A stretch of 64,000 bases of DNA from Cellvibrio sp. PSBB006. Its GTDB lineage: Bacteria; Pseudomonadota; Gammaproteobacteria; Pseudomonadales; Cellvibrionaceae. Numbering within the stretch: the stretch's first letter is position 1; every line of letters starts with the position of its first letter. The stretch covers positions 3,966,001 to 4,030,000 of the forward strand of contig NZ_CP021382.1 of NCBI RefSeq assembly GCF_002162135.1. The letters run 5' to 3'. Shown piece after piece: positions 17,764 to 26,532 of this stretch. The notes beneath the pieces are model-generated. The model worked only from the letters and a program-made list of their open reading frames with translations. It was not told the DNA's origin and did no database searches. The position numbers and the translations under genes were made by a program.

Positions 17764-19782
17764 ATGAAATATCTTTTATTGAATAAGCAATCTATCGTTG
17801 CGCAAGTCGTATTCGGTTTTTCTATTTTGCTGGTGTTGCAACTCATCATTGCCGCATTTAGTGTCAGGAGTCAGCAGCATCTGTCAGATAACATTGACTT
17901 GGCATCCGGTAGGATTATGCCGGTGTTGCAGATAAATGCTCTGCTCTCGCAGGATTTGCAGGATGCGGCATTGGCCGTCAGTCAACATGCGGCGGAGCAG
18001 AATATATCACGCTTAGCTGATTTTCAGGCCGAGTTCCAAAACAGAATCGTTTCATATCGCACACGTTATCAGGAGTTTGAGCGTTACGCTGATGATATCC
18101 CGGTAATGGCTCAACAGCTCTCGACACTAAATCGCTCCACCGATGTGACCTTTACCCTGGCAGAGTCGCATATCCATGCCCACGAAAGATTCCTGCAGAC
18201 CCGGGAAAGCGAATTTCAGGCGTTGGAGCAATTCGAAAACCGATGGCAATACTTCGATGTTGAGATGAAAGATACGCGTTTTAGCATGGCGGACGAGGAT
18301 ATTCCCTCTCAATGGTTGTTAGTATCAATTGAGCAAGATGCGAATGAGGCTTCCATGCTTTTGGCAAAAGTGCCATCTATGCGTACATTGGATGAGCTTG
18401 AAGAGGCTGCACTGGAATTGGCCTATTTTTGGGGCAACATCGATAAAAAATTCACTATTCTTATGGACCGCTTTCCGGATGTCGCGGAGCCTTTGAAATT
18501 ATCAATTTTTATGTTGGGCAAACATATCACCGGGAATGATGGTGTGCTTCTACAGCAAGAGAAACTACTTGAGTCTGAAATAGAAAGCCGTCATTTATTG
18601 CAGGAATTAACGCACAATCTTGATGCCAGTATGGCGCAACTAGCGCAGTTGAATGAACGCCTTAAAGTCTTATCCCATGAGTCCAGTGAAAAGACCAAGA
18701 CATCATTATCAACTGGCCGTGCGACGATATGGATAGTTTTTTTAATCTCCCTTGCTATCGGAATTTTTGTTGCCACTAAAGTGGTTGCTGGCGTGCGTAA
18801 ACCGATATCCCAGTTGGTTCTCAGGCTGGAGTCCCTTGCCAAAAATGACCTGCGAGATTGCCACGATAAATCTTCCACTGGAGAGTTTGGTGACATCTCA
18901 GTGTCGTTAAGTAAACTAACTGATAATTTGACAGCCATCGTTAGTGATTTAAAAACCCAAAGCGGTAAGCTGCTGAGTATGGCCGAATCTGCCAATCGAA
19001 TCAGTTCCAATTCACGCAGACAAATAGACTATCAAAAGGTCCAGGCAGAAACGTTAGCGTCCGCTGTTACCGAGATGGAGCAAACAGCGCGAGGTGTAGC
19101 CGATAATGCCCGGGCAACCAGTGACGTTGTGCTCGATATTTATTCGTCTACGCAATCCGGGCAGGAGGTGGTTAGTCGTAACAAAGAATTAATTGGTCAC
19201 TTGAATGAAGAGTTGACGATTGCTTCAGACGTTATCGACAGTGTACGAGATAACTCTAACGGAATTGGTTCGATTATATCGGTTATCAATCACATCGCGC
19301 AGCAGACGAATTTGCTTGCGTTAAATGCAGCGATCGAAGCCGCTCGGGCTGGAGAACAGGGGCGGGGCTTTGCCGTTGTGGCAGACGAAGTTCGGGCGCT
19401 CGCAACACAAACACAAACATCTACGGCAGAAATTGCTCACATGATTGAAAGCCTGCAATCCAGTGCAACTGAGGCGACTACCATTATGTCTCGCAATAAG
19501 GCGTTCGCGAGTTCCTGTGTTGATCAATCAGATATGGCTAACGAAGCCTTGGCGGGAATTGCTAGTGGTCTTGATCGTATCAAGAATATGACCGCTGCCA
19601 TTACCCAGGCAGTTGTAGAACAGAGTGGCGTTATTACCGAGTTAGCTAAAGGAGTGGTGAGCATGTCTGATATTGCCGATCACGTTCAACGTGAAGCTAT
19701 AGAATTGGAGGAATCCAGTAGTGCGTTGAATCAGATGGCCCATGCACAGAAAAAATTAACCAGTAATTTTATTCTGCCTTGA
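17764..19782 (+). CDS. Methyl-accepting chemotaxis protein with large periplasmic domain
   Basis: 672 residues. TM1 is at about 12-34, a mostly helical periplasmic domain spans about 36-318, TM2 about 320-342, then HAMP and the cytoplasmic signalling hairpin. The hairpin tip has the canonical [40 protein letters not shown] sequence. The ~280-residue sensor is about twice the size of a four-helix bundle and may be a helical bimodular type. No CheR/CheB-tethering pentapeptide is at the C-terminus. It directly follows the sugar-binding protein gene by one base, suggesting that it senses the loaded binding protein and steers cells toward mannan breakdown products. Confidence 0.9.
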   Translation: MKYLLLNKQSIVAQVVFGFSILLVLQLIIAAFSVRSQQHLSDNIDLASGRIMPVLQINALLSQDLQDAALAVSQHAAEQNISRLADFQAEFQNRIVSYRTRYQEFERYADDIPVMAQQLSTLNRSTDVTFTLAESHIHAHERFLQTRESEFQALEQFENRWQYFDVEMKDTRFSMADEDIPSQWLLVSIEQDANEASMLLAKVPSMRTLDELEEAALELAYFWGNIDKKFTILMDRFPDVAEPLKLSIFMLGKHITGNDGVLLQQEKLLESEIESRHLLQELTHNLDASMAQLAQLNERLKVLSHESSEKTKTSLSTGRATIWIVFLISLAIGIFVATKVVAGVRKPISQLVLRLESLAKNDLRDCHDKSSTGEFGDISVSLSKLTDNLTAIVSDLKTQSGKLLSMAESANRISSNSRRQIDYQKVQAETLASAVTEMEQTARGVADNARATSDVVLDIYSSTQSGQEVVSRNKELIGHLNEELTIASDVIDSVRDNSNGIGSIISVINHIAQQTNLLALNAAIEAARAGEQGRGFAVVADEVRALATQTQTSTAEIAHMIESLQSSATEATTIMSRNKAFASSCVDQSDMANEALAGIASGLDRIKNMTAAITQAVVEQSGVITELAKGVVSMSDIADHVQREAIELEESSSALNQMAHAQKKLTSNFILP

Positions 19783-19806
19783 TATTGCTGTAAAAAAGCG
19801 ATGTGT

Positions 19807-19843
19807 AAAAAGGCCAAACCGGCAATGCCGGTTTGGCCTTTTT
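19807..19843. terminator. Strong bidirectional terminator
   Basis: AAAAA-GGCCAAACCGGC, loop AAT, GCCGGTTTGGCC-TTTTT: a 12-base-pair GC-rich stem with A and T tracts on both sides, between the convergent chemoreceptor and 6-phosphogluconate dehydrogenase genes. Confidence 0.92.
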
Positions 19844-19877
19844 AATACGCATGCCAAAAATTTATTGTTTGGCTAAC

Positions 19878-21332
19878 TTACACGTTGTAGGTAGACGATG
19901 CGGTATTACCGCCACGGCCGGTCCAGTTGGTGTGGAAGAACTCACCGCGTGGTTTATCGATGCGCTCATAGGTGTGCGCGCCGAAGAAGTCGCGTTGCGC
20001 TTGCAGCAGGTTGGCTGGCAGGCGAGCGGTGCGGAAACCGTCGAAGTAGGTCAGTGCCGAGCTGATGGTCGGTGCGGGGATACCGTTAACAATGGCCGCC
20101 GCCGCCACACGCCGCCAGCCTGCCTGGGCTGCTTCCACGGTGGTGCGGAAGTAGTCGTCCAACAAGAGGTTGCTCAGCTCTGGATTCTTATCAAAGGCTT
20201 CCTTGATGTTGCCGAGGAAGGACGAGCGAATAATACAGCCGCCGCGCCACATCAGGGCGATGCCGCCGTAGTTGAGTTTCCAGCCGTATTCTTTCGCCGC
20301 TTCGCGCATCAGCAAATAGCCTTGGGCGTAGGAAATAATCTTGGAGGCGAAGAGCGCGTTGCGCAGATCGTCAATCATGGCCTTTTTGTCACCTTCGAAC
20401 TTGATGGCGGGGCCGCTGATAACTTTTGACGCTTCGACGCGTTGGTCTTTCTGCGATGACAGGCAGCGCGCAAATACCGCTTCGGAGATCAGCGTCAAGG
20501 GAATGCCCAGGTCCAGTGCGATCACGCCGGTCCATTTGCCGGTGCCTTTCTGCCCGGCGGTGTCGAGGATCTTGTCCACCAGCGGTGCGCCGTCTTCGTC
20601 TTTAAACGCGAGAATGTCGCGGGTAATTTCAATCAGGTAGGAATCCAGTTCGCCCTGGTTCCACTCTTTAAAGACTTCGTGCATCTCGTCGGCAGACATA
20701 CCGAGCAGGTCTTTCATGATTTGGTAGGCTTCGCAGATCAGCTGCATATCGCCGTATTCAATGCCGTTGTGCACCATCTTCACGAAATGGCCGGCGCCAT
20801 TCTCGCCAACCCAGTCGCAGCACGGACTGCCGTCATCCACCTTGGCGGCGATGTCCTGGAAGATCGGCTTAACGTGGGGCCAGGCCGCCGGTGAACCGCC
20901 GGGCATGATCGATGGGCCAGTCAGGGCGCCTTCTTCACCACCGGATACGCCGGTGCCGATAAACAACAGGCCTTTGCTCTCAAGGTAGGCCGTGCGGCGG
21001 TCGGTATCGGGATAGTGGGTGTTGCCGCCGTCGATGATGATATCGCCCGGCTCAAGGTGGGGAATCAGCTGTTCAATAAAGTCGTCTACGGCGTTACCGG
21101 CCTTGACCATCAGCATGATCTTGCGCGGCTTGGCCAGGGATTGCACCAGCTCTTCAATGGAGCGGGCGCCACGAATGCTCTTGCCCTGGGCGCGGCCCTC
21201 AAGGAAGGCGTCAACTTTTTCAACGGAGCGGTTGTAAGCGGTGACGGTATAGCCCTTGCTCGCCATGTTCAGGATCAGGTTTTCGCCCATGACGGCGAGA
21301 CCAACGAGGCCTATGTCAGAAAGTGGTTTCAT
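19878..21332 (-). CDS. gnd: 6-phosphogluconate dehydrogenase, decarboxylating
   Basis: The 484-residue enzyme converts 6-phosphogluconate to ribulose 5-phosphate and CO2 with reduction of NADP+, in the oxidative pentose phosphate pathway. It has the N-terminal Rossmann motif GLVGLAVMGENLILNMASKG, an NRS turn typical of NADP+ preference, the substrate signature GDGGNTHYPDT-like IIDGGNTHYPDT and KMVHNGIEYGDMQLI. The C-terminal segment FHTNWTGRGGNTASSTYNV also fits. The length is that of the long, homodimeric form. It is alone on the minus strand, with about 285 bases to the divergent chemoreceptor gene. Production of NADPH and pentose from mannan- or glucose-derived carbon fits the surrounding metabolism, but no linkage is shown. 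Confidence 0.95.
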   Translation of the reverse strand: MKPLSDIGLVGLAVMGENLILNMASKGYTVTAYNRSVEKVDAFLEGRAQGKSIRGARSIEELVQSLAKPRKIMLMVKAGNAVDDFIEQLIPHLEPGDIIIDGGNTHYPDTDRRTAYLESKGLLFIGTGVSGGEEGALTGPSIMPGGSPAAWPHVKPIFQDIAAKVDDGSPCCDWVGENGAGHFVKMVHNGIEYGDMQLICEAYQIMKDLLGMSADEMHEVFKEWNQGELDSYLIEITRDILAFKDEDGAPLVDKILDTAGQKGTGKWTGVIALDLGIPLTLISEAVFARCLSSQKDQRVEASKVISGPAIKFEGDKKAMIDDLRNALFASKIISYAQGYLLMREAAKEYGWKLNYGGIALMWRGGCIIRSSFLGNIKEAFDKNPELSNLLLDDYFRTTVEAAQAGWRRVAAAAIVNGIPAPTISSALTYFDGFRTARLPANLLQAQRDFFGAHTYERIDKPRGEFFHTNWTGRGGNTASSTYNV

Positions 21333-21617
21333 AGAGAGGATGCCTGTTATCAGTGGTTGATGTTCTCATGAGGGTTGGCGCTGGGCGCTCTTGTAGGGCG
21401 CGTATTATTCAACTTTACGAGGCAAATGAACAGCCGCAGCAGCAAAGTTCTGGCTATCCAAGCCATTGTTTCAGGTAATGATTCGGCGCCCGGATTGCGG
21501 ATCGACAACTGACAGGCGCATCAGCGGGCCGTGGGCGGACATTTTGCCTCTCAACTGACATAACGCATAAAAACTGAACTGCTAGACTCAAGTAATTGGG
21601 CTGCCGGAGATTTGTTG

Positions 21618-23177
21618 ATGTTGAATGATAACCATAAGAAACACCTGACACTCGCACTCATTATCATGATCCAGCTGCTCGTTCTGCTGGTTCCGCTGTC
21701 ACCCTGGCTCGGTCTGGGGCTGGTGGTATTGGTGGCAGCAGCCGGTTTGTACTGGCCCGACTCGAAAAAGGTTGATTCCGCTGAGCCCTCCGCTGAACTG
21801 ACAGCTTTTACGCGCATGGCGGACAATGTGTCGGGAGCCACGTCAAAGATGGCGACCGGTGCGGCGGAAGTGTCTTTTTACATTGATGGCTTGGTCAAGG
21901 ACATCAAACGCAGCGCGGCGGACTGTACTGACATTGTCGGTGCCAGTCGCAACCTGGCGGACACCAGCGCGGAGATGAGCGGCAGCCTGCATACCATCGC
22001 CAAGACAATCGAACAGACAGCAGAGGCATGTTTGGGCGCGGATGTGCGCCTGAAGAGCGGCGTCAGCAATATCAATGAGCTGGGCACGGCGGTGAGCGAC
22101 GTAGCGGCCCAACTGCAGAAATTGCAAAGCAGTGCGGACAATATCCAGCGCATTACCGATGTGATCAACAGCGTGGCCGAGCAAACCAACCTGCTCGCAC
22201 TGAATGCTGCGATTGAAGCGGCGCGGGCCGGCGATCAGGGGCGCGGTTTTGCGGTGGTGGCTGATGAGGTGCGAGCGCTGGCCGGCAAAACCTCCGGCGC
22301 TACGCGGGATATTGCGGCGATGTTGGGAGAAATTCGCGAACAGAGCCAAAGGGCCGGCAGTTTAATGACCGGCTTGCAAAGTTCCAGCGATCATGTGAAG
22401 CAGGAATTGCAGCAGGTTGCCGATGGTTTTGATCAGGTCAGCGTGGAAATCGGCAAGTCGTCCGCGGCAATTGGCTCCATTGAAAAGGCCGGTTCCGGAC
22501 TCGAACAGACCAGCCAGGCCATTAGCCAATCCATCAACAGTATCAACGGCGCGCTGGGCGCCATCGAACAGAAAAGCAGTACCATTGCCGAACGTGCACT
22601 GGAAGTGTCCCACGAGACCGAGAGTATCTACAGCGATCTGGCCAAGGTGAGTGAGAATGTCTTTTTTATGCCGGTGTTGCGCGAGGCCCAACAGGCGGCG
22701 GCGAGCATCGGCAAATTATTTGAACAGGCTATCGCGGATGGGCGCTTGACCCAGGCACAACTTTTTTCCCAAAAATACGAGCCGATTCCCAATACCAACC
22801 CGCAAAAATACCGCACGCCTTACGACGGTTTTACCGACCAGCATTTTCCCGCGATACAGGAACCGATTCTCACGCGTCACTCCAGCGTGATGTACGCCGG
22901 TGGTGTGGATGTGAAAGGTTATTTTCCGACTCATAACAAAAAATTCTCACAACCGCTGACCGGTAATTATGAAAAAGATTTGTTGAATAACCGCACCAAA
23001 CGCATCTTCAGCGATCGCACCGGCAGCCGGTGCGGCTCCAATACCCAACCGATGTTGTTGCAAACCTATAAGCGGGATACGGGCGAAGTGATGCACGATT
23101 TGTCTGTGCCGATTATGGTTAATGGCAAACATTGGGGTGGGTTTCGCATTGGGTTCAAGCGGGATACATCGCGTTGA
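21618..23177 (+). CDS. Chemoreceptor with short N-terminal membrane hairpin and C-terminal sensor-like domain
   Basis: 519 residues from the ATG at 21618, with a GGAGA ribosome site 7 bases upstream; TTG codons at 21612 and 21615 are poorer starts. Two adjacent membrane helices (about 10-50) have almost no periplasmic loop. The methyl-accepting signalling domain follows, with tip [43 protein letters not shown]-terminal domain (about 355-519) includes [26 protein letters not shown] and [15 protein letters not shown]. This Cache/PAS-like tail occurs in other bacterial chemoreceptors and is cytoplasmic here by topology. It probably senses an internal signal such as energy or redox state; the ligand is unknown. 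Confidence 0.85.
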   Translation: MLNDNHKKHLTLALIIMIQLLVLLVPLSPWLGLGLVVLVAAAGLYWPDSKKVDSAEPSAELTAFTRMADNVSGATSKMATGAAEVSFYIDGLVKDIKRSAADCTDIVGASRNLADTSAEMSGSLHTIAKTIEQTAEACLGADVRLKSGVSNINELGTAVSDVAAQLQKLQSSADNIQRITDVINSVAEQTNLLALNAAIEAARAGDQGRGFAVVADEVRALAGKTSGATRDIAAMLGEIREQSQRAGSLMTGLQSSSDHVKQELQQVADGFDQVSVEIGKSSAAIGSIEKAGSGLEQTSQAISQSINSINGALGAIEQKSSTIAERALEVSHETESIYSDLAKVSENVFFMPVLREAQQAAASIGKLFEQAIADGRLTQAQLFSQKYEPIPNTNPQKYRTPYDGFTDQHFPAIQEPILTRHSSVMYAGGVDVKGYFPTHNKKFSQPLTGNYEKDLLNNRTKRIFSDRTGSRCGSNTQPMLLQTYKRDTGEVMHDLSVPIMVNGKHWGGFRIGFKRDTSR

Positions 23178-23190
23178 TATCGGTATATCC

Positions 23191-23222
23191 GTAGGTCGGA
23201 TTAGCCAACGGCGTAATCCGAC
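23191..23222 (+). repeat. REP-like palindromic element, copy 1
   Basis: GTAG then GTCGGATTA, a 10-base loop, and TAATCCGAC. This is the same head and stem as the other three copies in the window and lies in intergenic DNA after the chemoreceptor gene. Confidence 0.75.
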
Positions 23223-23282
23223 AAATTTTCCTTCGCGCAACATCGCATCGTATTGCGACCATTTTTTTCATCGTGAAATCGC

Positions 23283-23312
23283 GTCGGCTTACGCTGCGCT
23301 AAGCCGACCTAC
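23283..23312 (-). repeat. REP-like palindromic element, copy 2 (inverted relative to copy 1)
   Basis: GTCGGCTTA, loop CGCTGCGC, TAAGCCGAC then CTAC. It has a variant stem (GGCTTA instead of GGATTA) with compensating changes in both arms. With copy 1, 60 bases away in opposite orientation, it makes a BIME-like pair. Confidence 0.75.
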
Positions 23313-24001
23313 TGGAGCCAGCGCGTGAGCTTTTCCAATAATCCGCTGGCTAACAGATCTCCAAGTACCACTCGCCGCTGATTCTTTCGCGCGATCTGCG
23401 CGAGTAATAACAATGCACAACTGTAGGCGTCTTCGAGCGCATTGTGGGAGCTGGCGAGCGGCAATTTATGGCGATGCAAACACGCATTCAGCCGCAAGCC
23501 ATCCTCTTTGAAGGTTTGATCGCGCCGGGTCAGGTGACGTTTTTCAATGCGTAAGGTATCAATGGCCATCAGCGCCGGTGCGGAGCCGAAGACGCGCGTG
23601 ATTGCTGCGCGCAAAAACGCGATATCCAGCGCCGCGTTATGCGCGACCAACACATAGCCGGCGTAATGCGCCAATAATTCTTGCAGCACGCTGTCCAGTG
23701 TCGGGGCGTTGTCCAGATCCCGGTCGTGCAGGCCATGAATGGTTGCGCTTTGCCCCACGCTTACCGGTGGTTGAATTAAATAATGGCGTGCGTCAGTCAG
23801 CACAATTTCGCGTTGGCGAATGGGCACCCAACCGATGCTGACAATGTGATCGCGCTCGGGCTGTAATCCGGTTAACTCCAGATCAATCGCGAGCAAGGGG
23901 CAATCATCAATCGCTGTCTGTGCGGTGGGTAATTCAACGGTCGCGAACTGTTGAATCAGCGGGTGAGTATCGCGCTTGTGAGTGGTCAGCCAGCGCAACA
24001 T
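23309..24001 (-). CDS. DnaQ-family 3'-5' exonuclease (DEDDh)
   Basis: 230 residues from the ATG at 24001, which overlaps the stop of the upstream gene as TGATG; the longer TTG start at 24016 is less likely. Exonuclease motifs are complete: IDLELTG (Exo I, Asp and Glu), VAHNAALDIAFL (Exo II, Asp) and HNALEDAYSC (Exo III, His and Asp). This is a stand-alone epsilon-like domain, shorter than the true replicative epsilon and without its polymerase-binding tail. It is translationally coupled to a CBS/DUF294 nucleotidyltransferase-like protein, a pairing seen in many gammaproteobacteria beside DUF4212/SSS symporters. The substrate (DNA, RNA or small oligonucleotide) is not evident. Confidence 0.85.
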   Translation of the reverse strand: MLRWLTTHKRDTHPLIQQFATVELPTAQTAIDDCPLLAIDLELTGLQPERDHIVSIGWVPIRQREIVLTDARHYLIQPPVSVGQSATIHGLHDRDLDNAPTLDSVLQELLAHYAGYVLVAHNAALDIAFLRAAITRVFGSAPALMAIDTLRIEKRHLTRRDQTFKEDGLRLNACLHRHKLPLASSHNALEDAYSCALLLLAQIARKNQRRVVLGDLLASGLLEKLTRWLQ

Positions 24002-25827
24002 CACAAACCTCGACAAAAGCGAAAGCGCACCATCGCCTGGGCTCTATTGATCACTTCAAAGCTGTCGCGCAGCTGATGGCGTTGCAGGTTGTGCAGGCTG
24101 GCCGGGTCGAGGATATTGCTCAGGTTGCGCTGCGCCTGAATATCCTGCTGGTGTTTTTCCCAACGCAGTTGCGCAATTAAATCGAAGGCGTCGAGTAAAT
24201 TCTGTGCGAGGTCTTCGTCCATGGCATTGGCGCGGTTGAGAGCTTGCAAACGCTGCCGGGTATTCACCTCGGAAATGCCCGACGCGTAGGCCAGGATGCG
24301 CGCAATATCGGTAATCAGCGAGGTGCCGTTTTTTTTCAGATCGCACCCCGCGTGTTGTTCGCCTTCCTGGGTCAGCACAAAGCCTTTAAACAATCCCAGC
24401 GGCGCGCGATCGCGCAACGCGTTTTGGGCGAGATGAAACTGAAACAAGGTATTTTTGCGGGTGAGCGGCAACAACTGTTGATGCAGATCCTGCGCAAGCG
24501 CGGCTTGACCATCTATCGCGCGCAAATCAAAAAAGATACTCGACTGTAATACCGATTCGGGTGTGGGATTGCTGACGATGTGGATAAATTTTTCCTGCCA
24601 GCCGGCCTGGCTCAGGCGCAATGCTGGATTGGAAGCCATGATATTACCGGGGCACAAACGAATGCCGCATTCGCCCAATCCTTCACACACAAACGCGGCC
24701 AGTCGCGCAAAATAATCGCCGATCGCACCGCGCGGTTCTTCCGCCAGGATCAACGCATTATCCTGATCCGAATTCAGGCTTTGATCCATACGCGCCTGGG
24801 AACCAAAACCGACCCAGCAAAATTCACAGGGCGCCGCGCCCAATTGTTCCTGCGCTAAAAAAATCAACCGTTTGGTTAACGCATCGGTAATCGTCGTCAT
24901 GATCTGGCCGATTTCCAGCGCCGGCACGCGCTGGCGACCGAGCAACATCATCAGCGGCACAACGCCTTTGCTGATATTTACCAGCCCGGCGAGGTCCGGT
25001 TGTCGATGGATATTGCCGATAAGGTAAACCGGATGGTCCTGCTGCACGCGAATGATATCGGTGATGGACAACATCCCGTAAATTTGCTCGCCGTCCAGCA
25101 CCGGCAAGTGATGCACGTTGTGCATCGCCATGGTCTGGATGGCTTCGTAAAGATAAGCAGAGCGTTCAGTGGTGTGGGGCGAGCGCGTCATGATCTGGCT
25201 CACCGGAGCATCCCCGGGGACACCTTTTGCCAGCGCGCGCGAGCGCAAATCCCGGTCGGTCAGCAGGCCCGCCAATTGGCCGTTTTCTTCCACTAATAGG
25301 GTAGATACCCGCTTGTCGGTCATGCGTTGTGCGGCGGTCACAATCGATTCGTGCGGCGCAATCAATACCTTGCGCGCGCTGATGACATCATTCACTTTGA
25401 GCGTTAAATGAAAACTTGCGGGCGCTTCTTCATAACGATGCAAACGGTGGCCAGCGAGCGCGTGAAAATAATCTGCAACGCGCAGGTGGTTGGTGAGCAA
25501 TGTGTGAAAAGGATCTGCATCAAGCCAATACACTAATCCATCTTCTTCACAGACCAGTTGGTGAGGTTCGCTCTCGCTGGACAGCAGCAATTCCTGCCCG
25601 AAAAAATCACCTTCCTGCAATTTTCCGAGGAGCTGTTGATGGGGATCGTACAGGGCGAAGACACCGGAACGGACAATCATCAAACGCGGTTTAACCTGTT
25701 CTACCGGTTGCTGCGCCTGAAAATAATACACGCTGATGTGATGGGCGAGGCGCGCAATCTCCGCCTGATTGAGATAACCAAAGGGCACGGTTTTGGTGAG
25801 AAAGCGGGTGACCTCCATAACTTCCAT
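24001..25827 (-). CDS. cNMP-binding / CBS-pair / DUF294 nucleotidyltransferase-like protein
   Basis: 608 residues. A cyclic-nucleotide-binding-like domain spans about 10-125 (LGKLQEGDFFGQELLL), two CBS motifs span about 150-270 (TLLVEENGQLAGLLTDRDLRSR and HNVHHLPVLDGEQIYGMLSITDI), and a DUF294 nucleotidyltransferase-like domain follows. The last has GFGSQARMDQSLNSDQDNALI, keeping the GS and paired Asp of that superfamily, then a helical DUF294 C-terminal part. The family is thought to be a signal-integrating, uridylyltransferase-like regulator, usually encoded next to an acetate/SSS-type symporter as here. An enzymatic product has not been recognised from sequence. It probably regulates the neighbouring transporter or carbon metabolism. 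Confidence 0.85.
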   Translation of the reverse strand: MEVMEVTRFLTKTVPFGYLNQAEIARLAHHISVYYFQAQQPVEQVKPRLMIVRSGVFALYDPHQQLLGKLQEGDFFGQELLLSSESEPHQLVCEEDGLVYWLDADPFHTLLTNHLRVADYFHALAGHRLHRYEEAPASFHLTLKVNDVISARKVLIAPHESIVTAAQRMTDKRVSTLLVEENGQLAGLLTDRDLRSRALAKGVPGDAPVSQIMTRSPHTTERSAYLYEAIQTMAMHNVHHLPVLDGEQIYGMLSITDIIRVQQDHPVYLIGNIHRQPDLAGLVNISKGVVPLMMLLGRQRVPALEIGQIMTTITDALTKRLIFLAQEQLGAAPCEFCWVGFGSQARMDQSLNSDQDNALILAEEPRGAIGDYFARLAAFVCEGLGECGIRLCPGNIMASNPALRLSQAGWQEKFIHIVSNPTPESVLQSSIFFDLRAIDGQAALAQDLHQQLLPLTRKNTLFQFHLAQNALRDRAPLGLFKGFVLTQEGEQHAGCDLKKNGTSLITDIARILAYASGISEVNTRQRLQALNRANAMDEDLAQNLLDAFDLIAQLRWEKHQQDIQAQRNLSNILDPASLHNLQRHQLRDSFEVINRAQAMVRFRFCRGL

Positions 25828-25869
25828 AACCCATGCCCCTTGTGTGTAACTACGCTGACTGGATGGATT

Positions 25870-26445
25870 TTAAACCTGTCCGATAACGCCTGTTAAGGAC
25901 TTGTCGGGCATGGCGGTCGAGCGGTGCCGGGCATCACACACCAGCTGCAAAAGGGGGTCATCCCGCTCCAGTTTTAACCATTGTGCACTCAGGACTTCAC
26001 CGGGTTTGGGAATTTGCAACTCGGCGGAAAGGTCTGCCCGCGCACCTTGGGCACAATGAAATACTTGCGGAATTCTGCGCGCCGAAAGACGACGTTCGAA
26101 GATGTATAAATCAGCCAGGACCAAGTCCGGATTGATTTGATTGGCTTCGGCTGAACCGGTATCCACCGCAATAAAACGCAGGGTTTGGGGAAACCAATAG
26201 GTCCAGGGTTTCCAACTGGTGGATTCTGCAACCGCCTTGCCCACCTTCACGCCAGCGGGCAAACGCTTAACCTGATGCTCATACCAGGTGTATTCACCGT
26301 GGATTTGAAACGCGAGCATGCCAGCACCGGCAAAGGCGGGCACGATCCAGCGCGGCAAGCGTTTTGCCGTCAGCGCGCGACACAAGAGCGCAAGGCCCGC
26401 TGCACCCAAGCCAGCACACAGTGTGGCGATTAATTCCAGCAGCAT
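25870..26445 (-). CDS. Membrane-anchored protein of unknown function in symporter operon
   Basis: 191 residues with two N-terminal membrane helices (about 2-24 and 32-48) separated by a short basic loop (RALTAKRLPR). A probably periplasmic domain follows, with YTWYEHQVKRLPAGVKV, STSWKPWTYWFPQTLRFIAVD and QVFHCAQGARADL. Several conserved-looking Trp and Tyr residues suggest a small beta domain. It lies between the SSS symporter gene and the DUF294 gene, on the same strand. I do not recognise the family. Position suggests an accessory factor of the transporter or of its regulation. Confidence 0.65.
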   Translation of the reverse strand: MLLELIATLCAGLGAAGLALLCRALTAKRLPRWIVPAFAGAGMLAFQIHGEYTWYEHQVKRLPAGVKVGKAVAESTSWKPWTYWFPQTLRFIAVDTGSAEANQINPDLVLADLYIFERRLSARRIPQVFHCAQGARADLSAELQIPKPGEVLSAQWLKLERDDPLLQLVCDARHRSTAMPDKSLTGVIGQV

Positions 26446-26480
26446 ATAAACCTCGCGAAAAACCTGACTGACAAATACAC

Positions 26481-26508
26481 GAACGGGCTTTCGTTGGAAA
26501 GCCCGTTC
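26481..26508 (-). terminator. 12-base-pair hairpin after symporter gene
   Basis: GAACGGGCTTTC, loop GTTG, GAAAGCCCGTTC: a perfect stem between the symporter and the next minus-strand gene. Read on the minus strand there is no clean T tract after it, so it may lower rather than stop downstream transcription, or protect the upstream mRNA. Confidence 0.6.
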
Positions 26509-26532
26509 AATTTCTTACTAACGTTCAGCAAC

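Noticed and set aside
19833..20429. Plus-strand frame opposite 6-phosphogluconate dehydrogenase
   Set aside because: Shadow of a complete gnd gene, and it would start inside a strong terminator.
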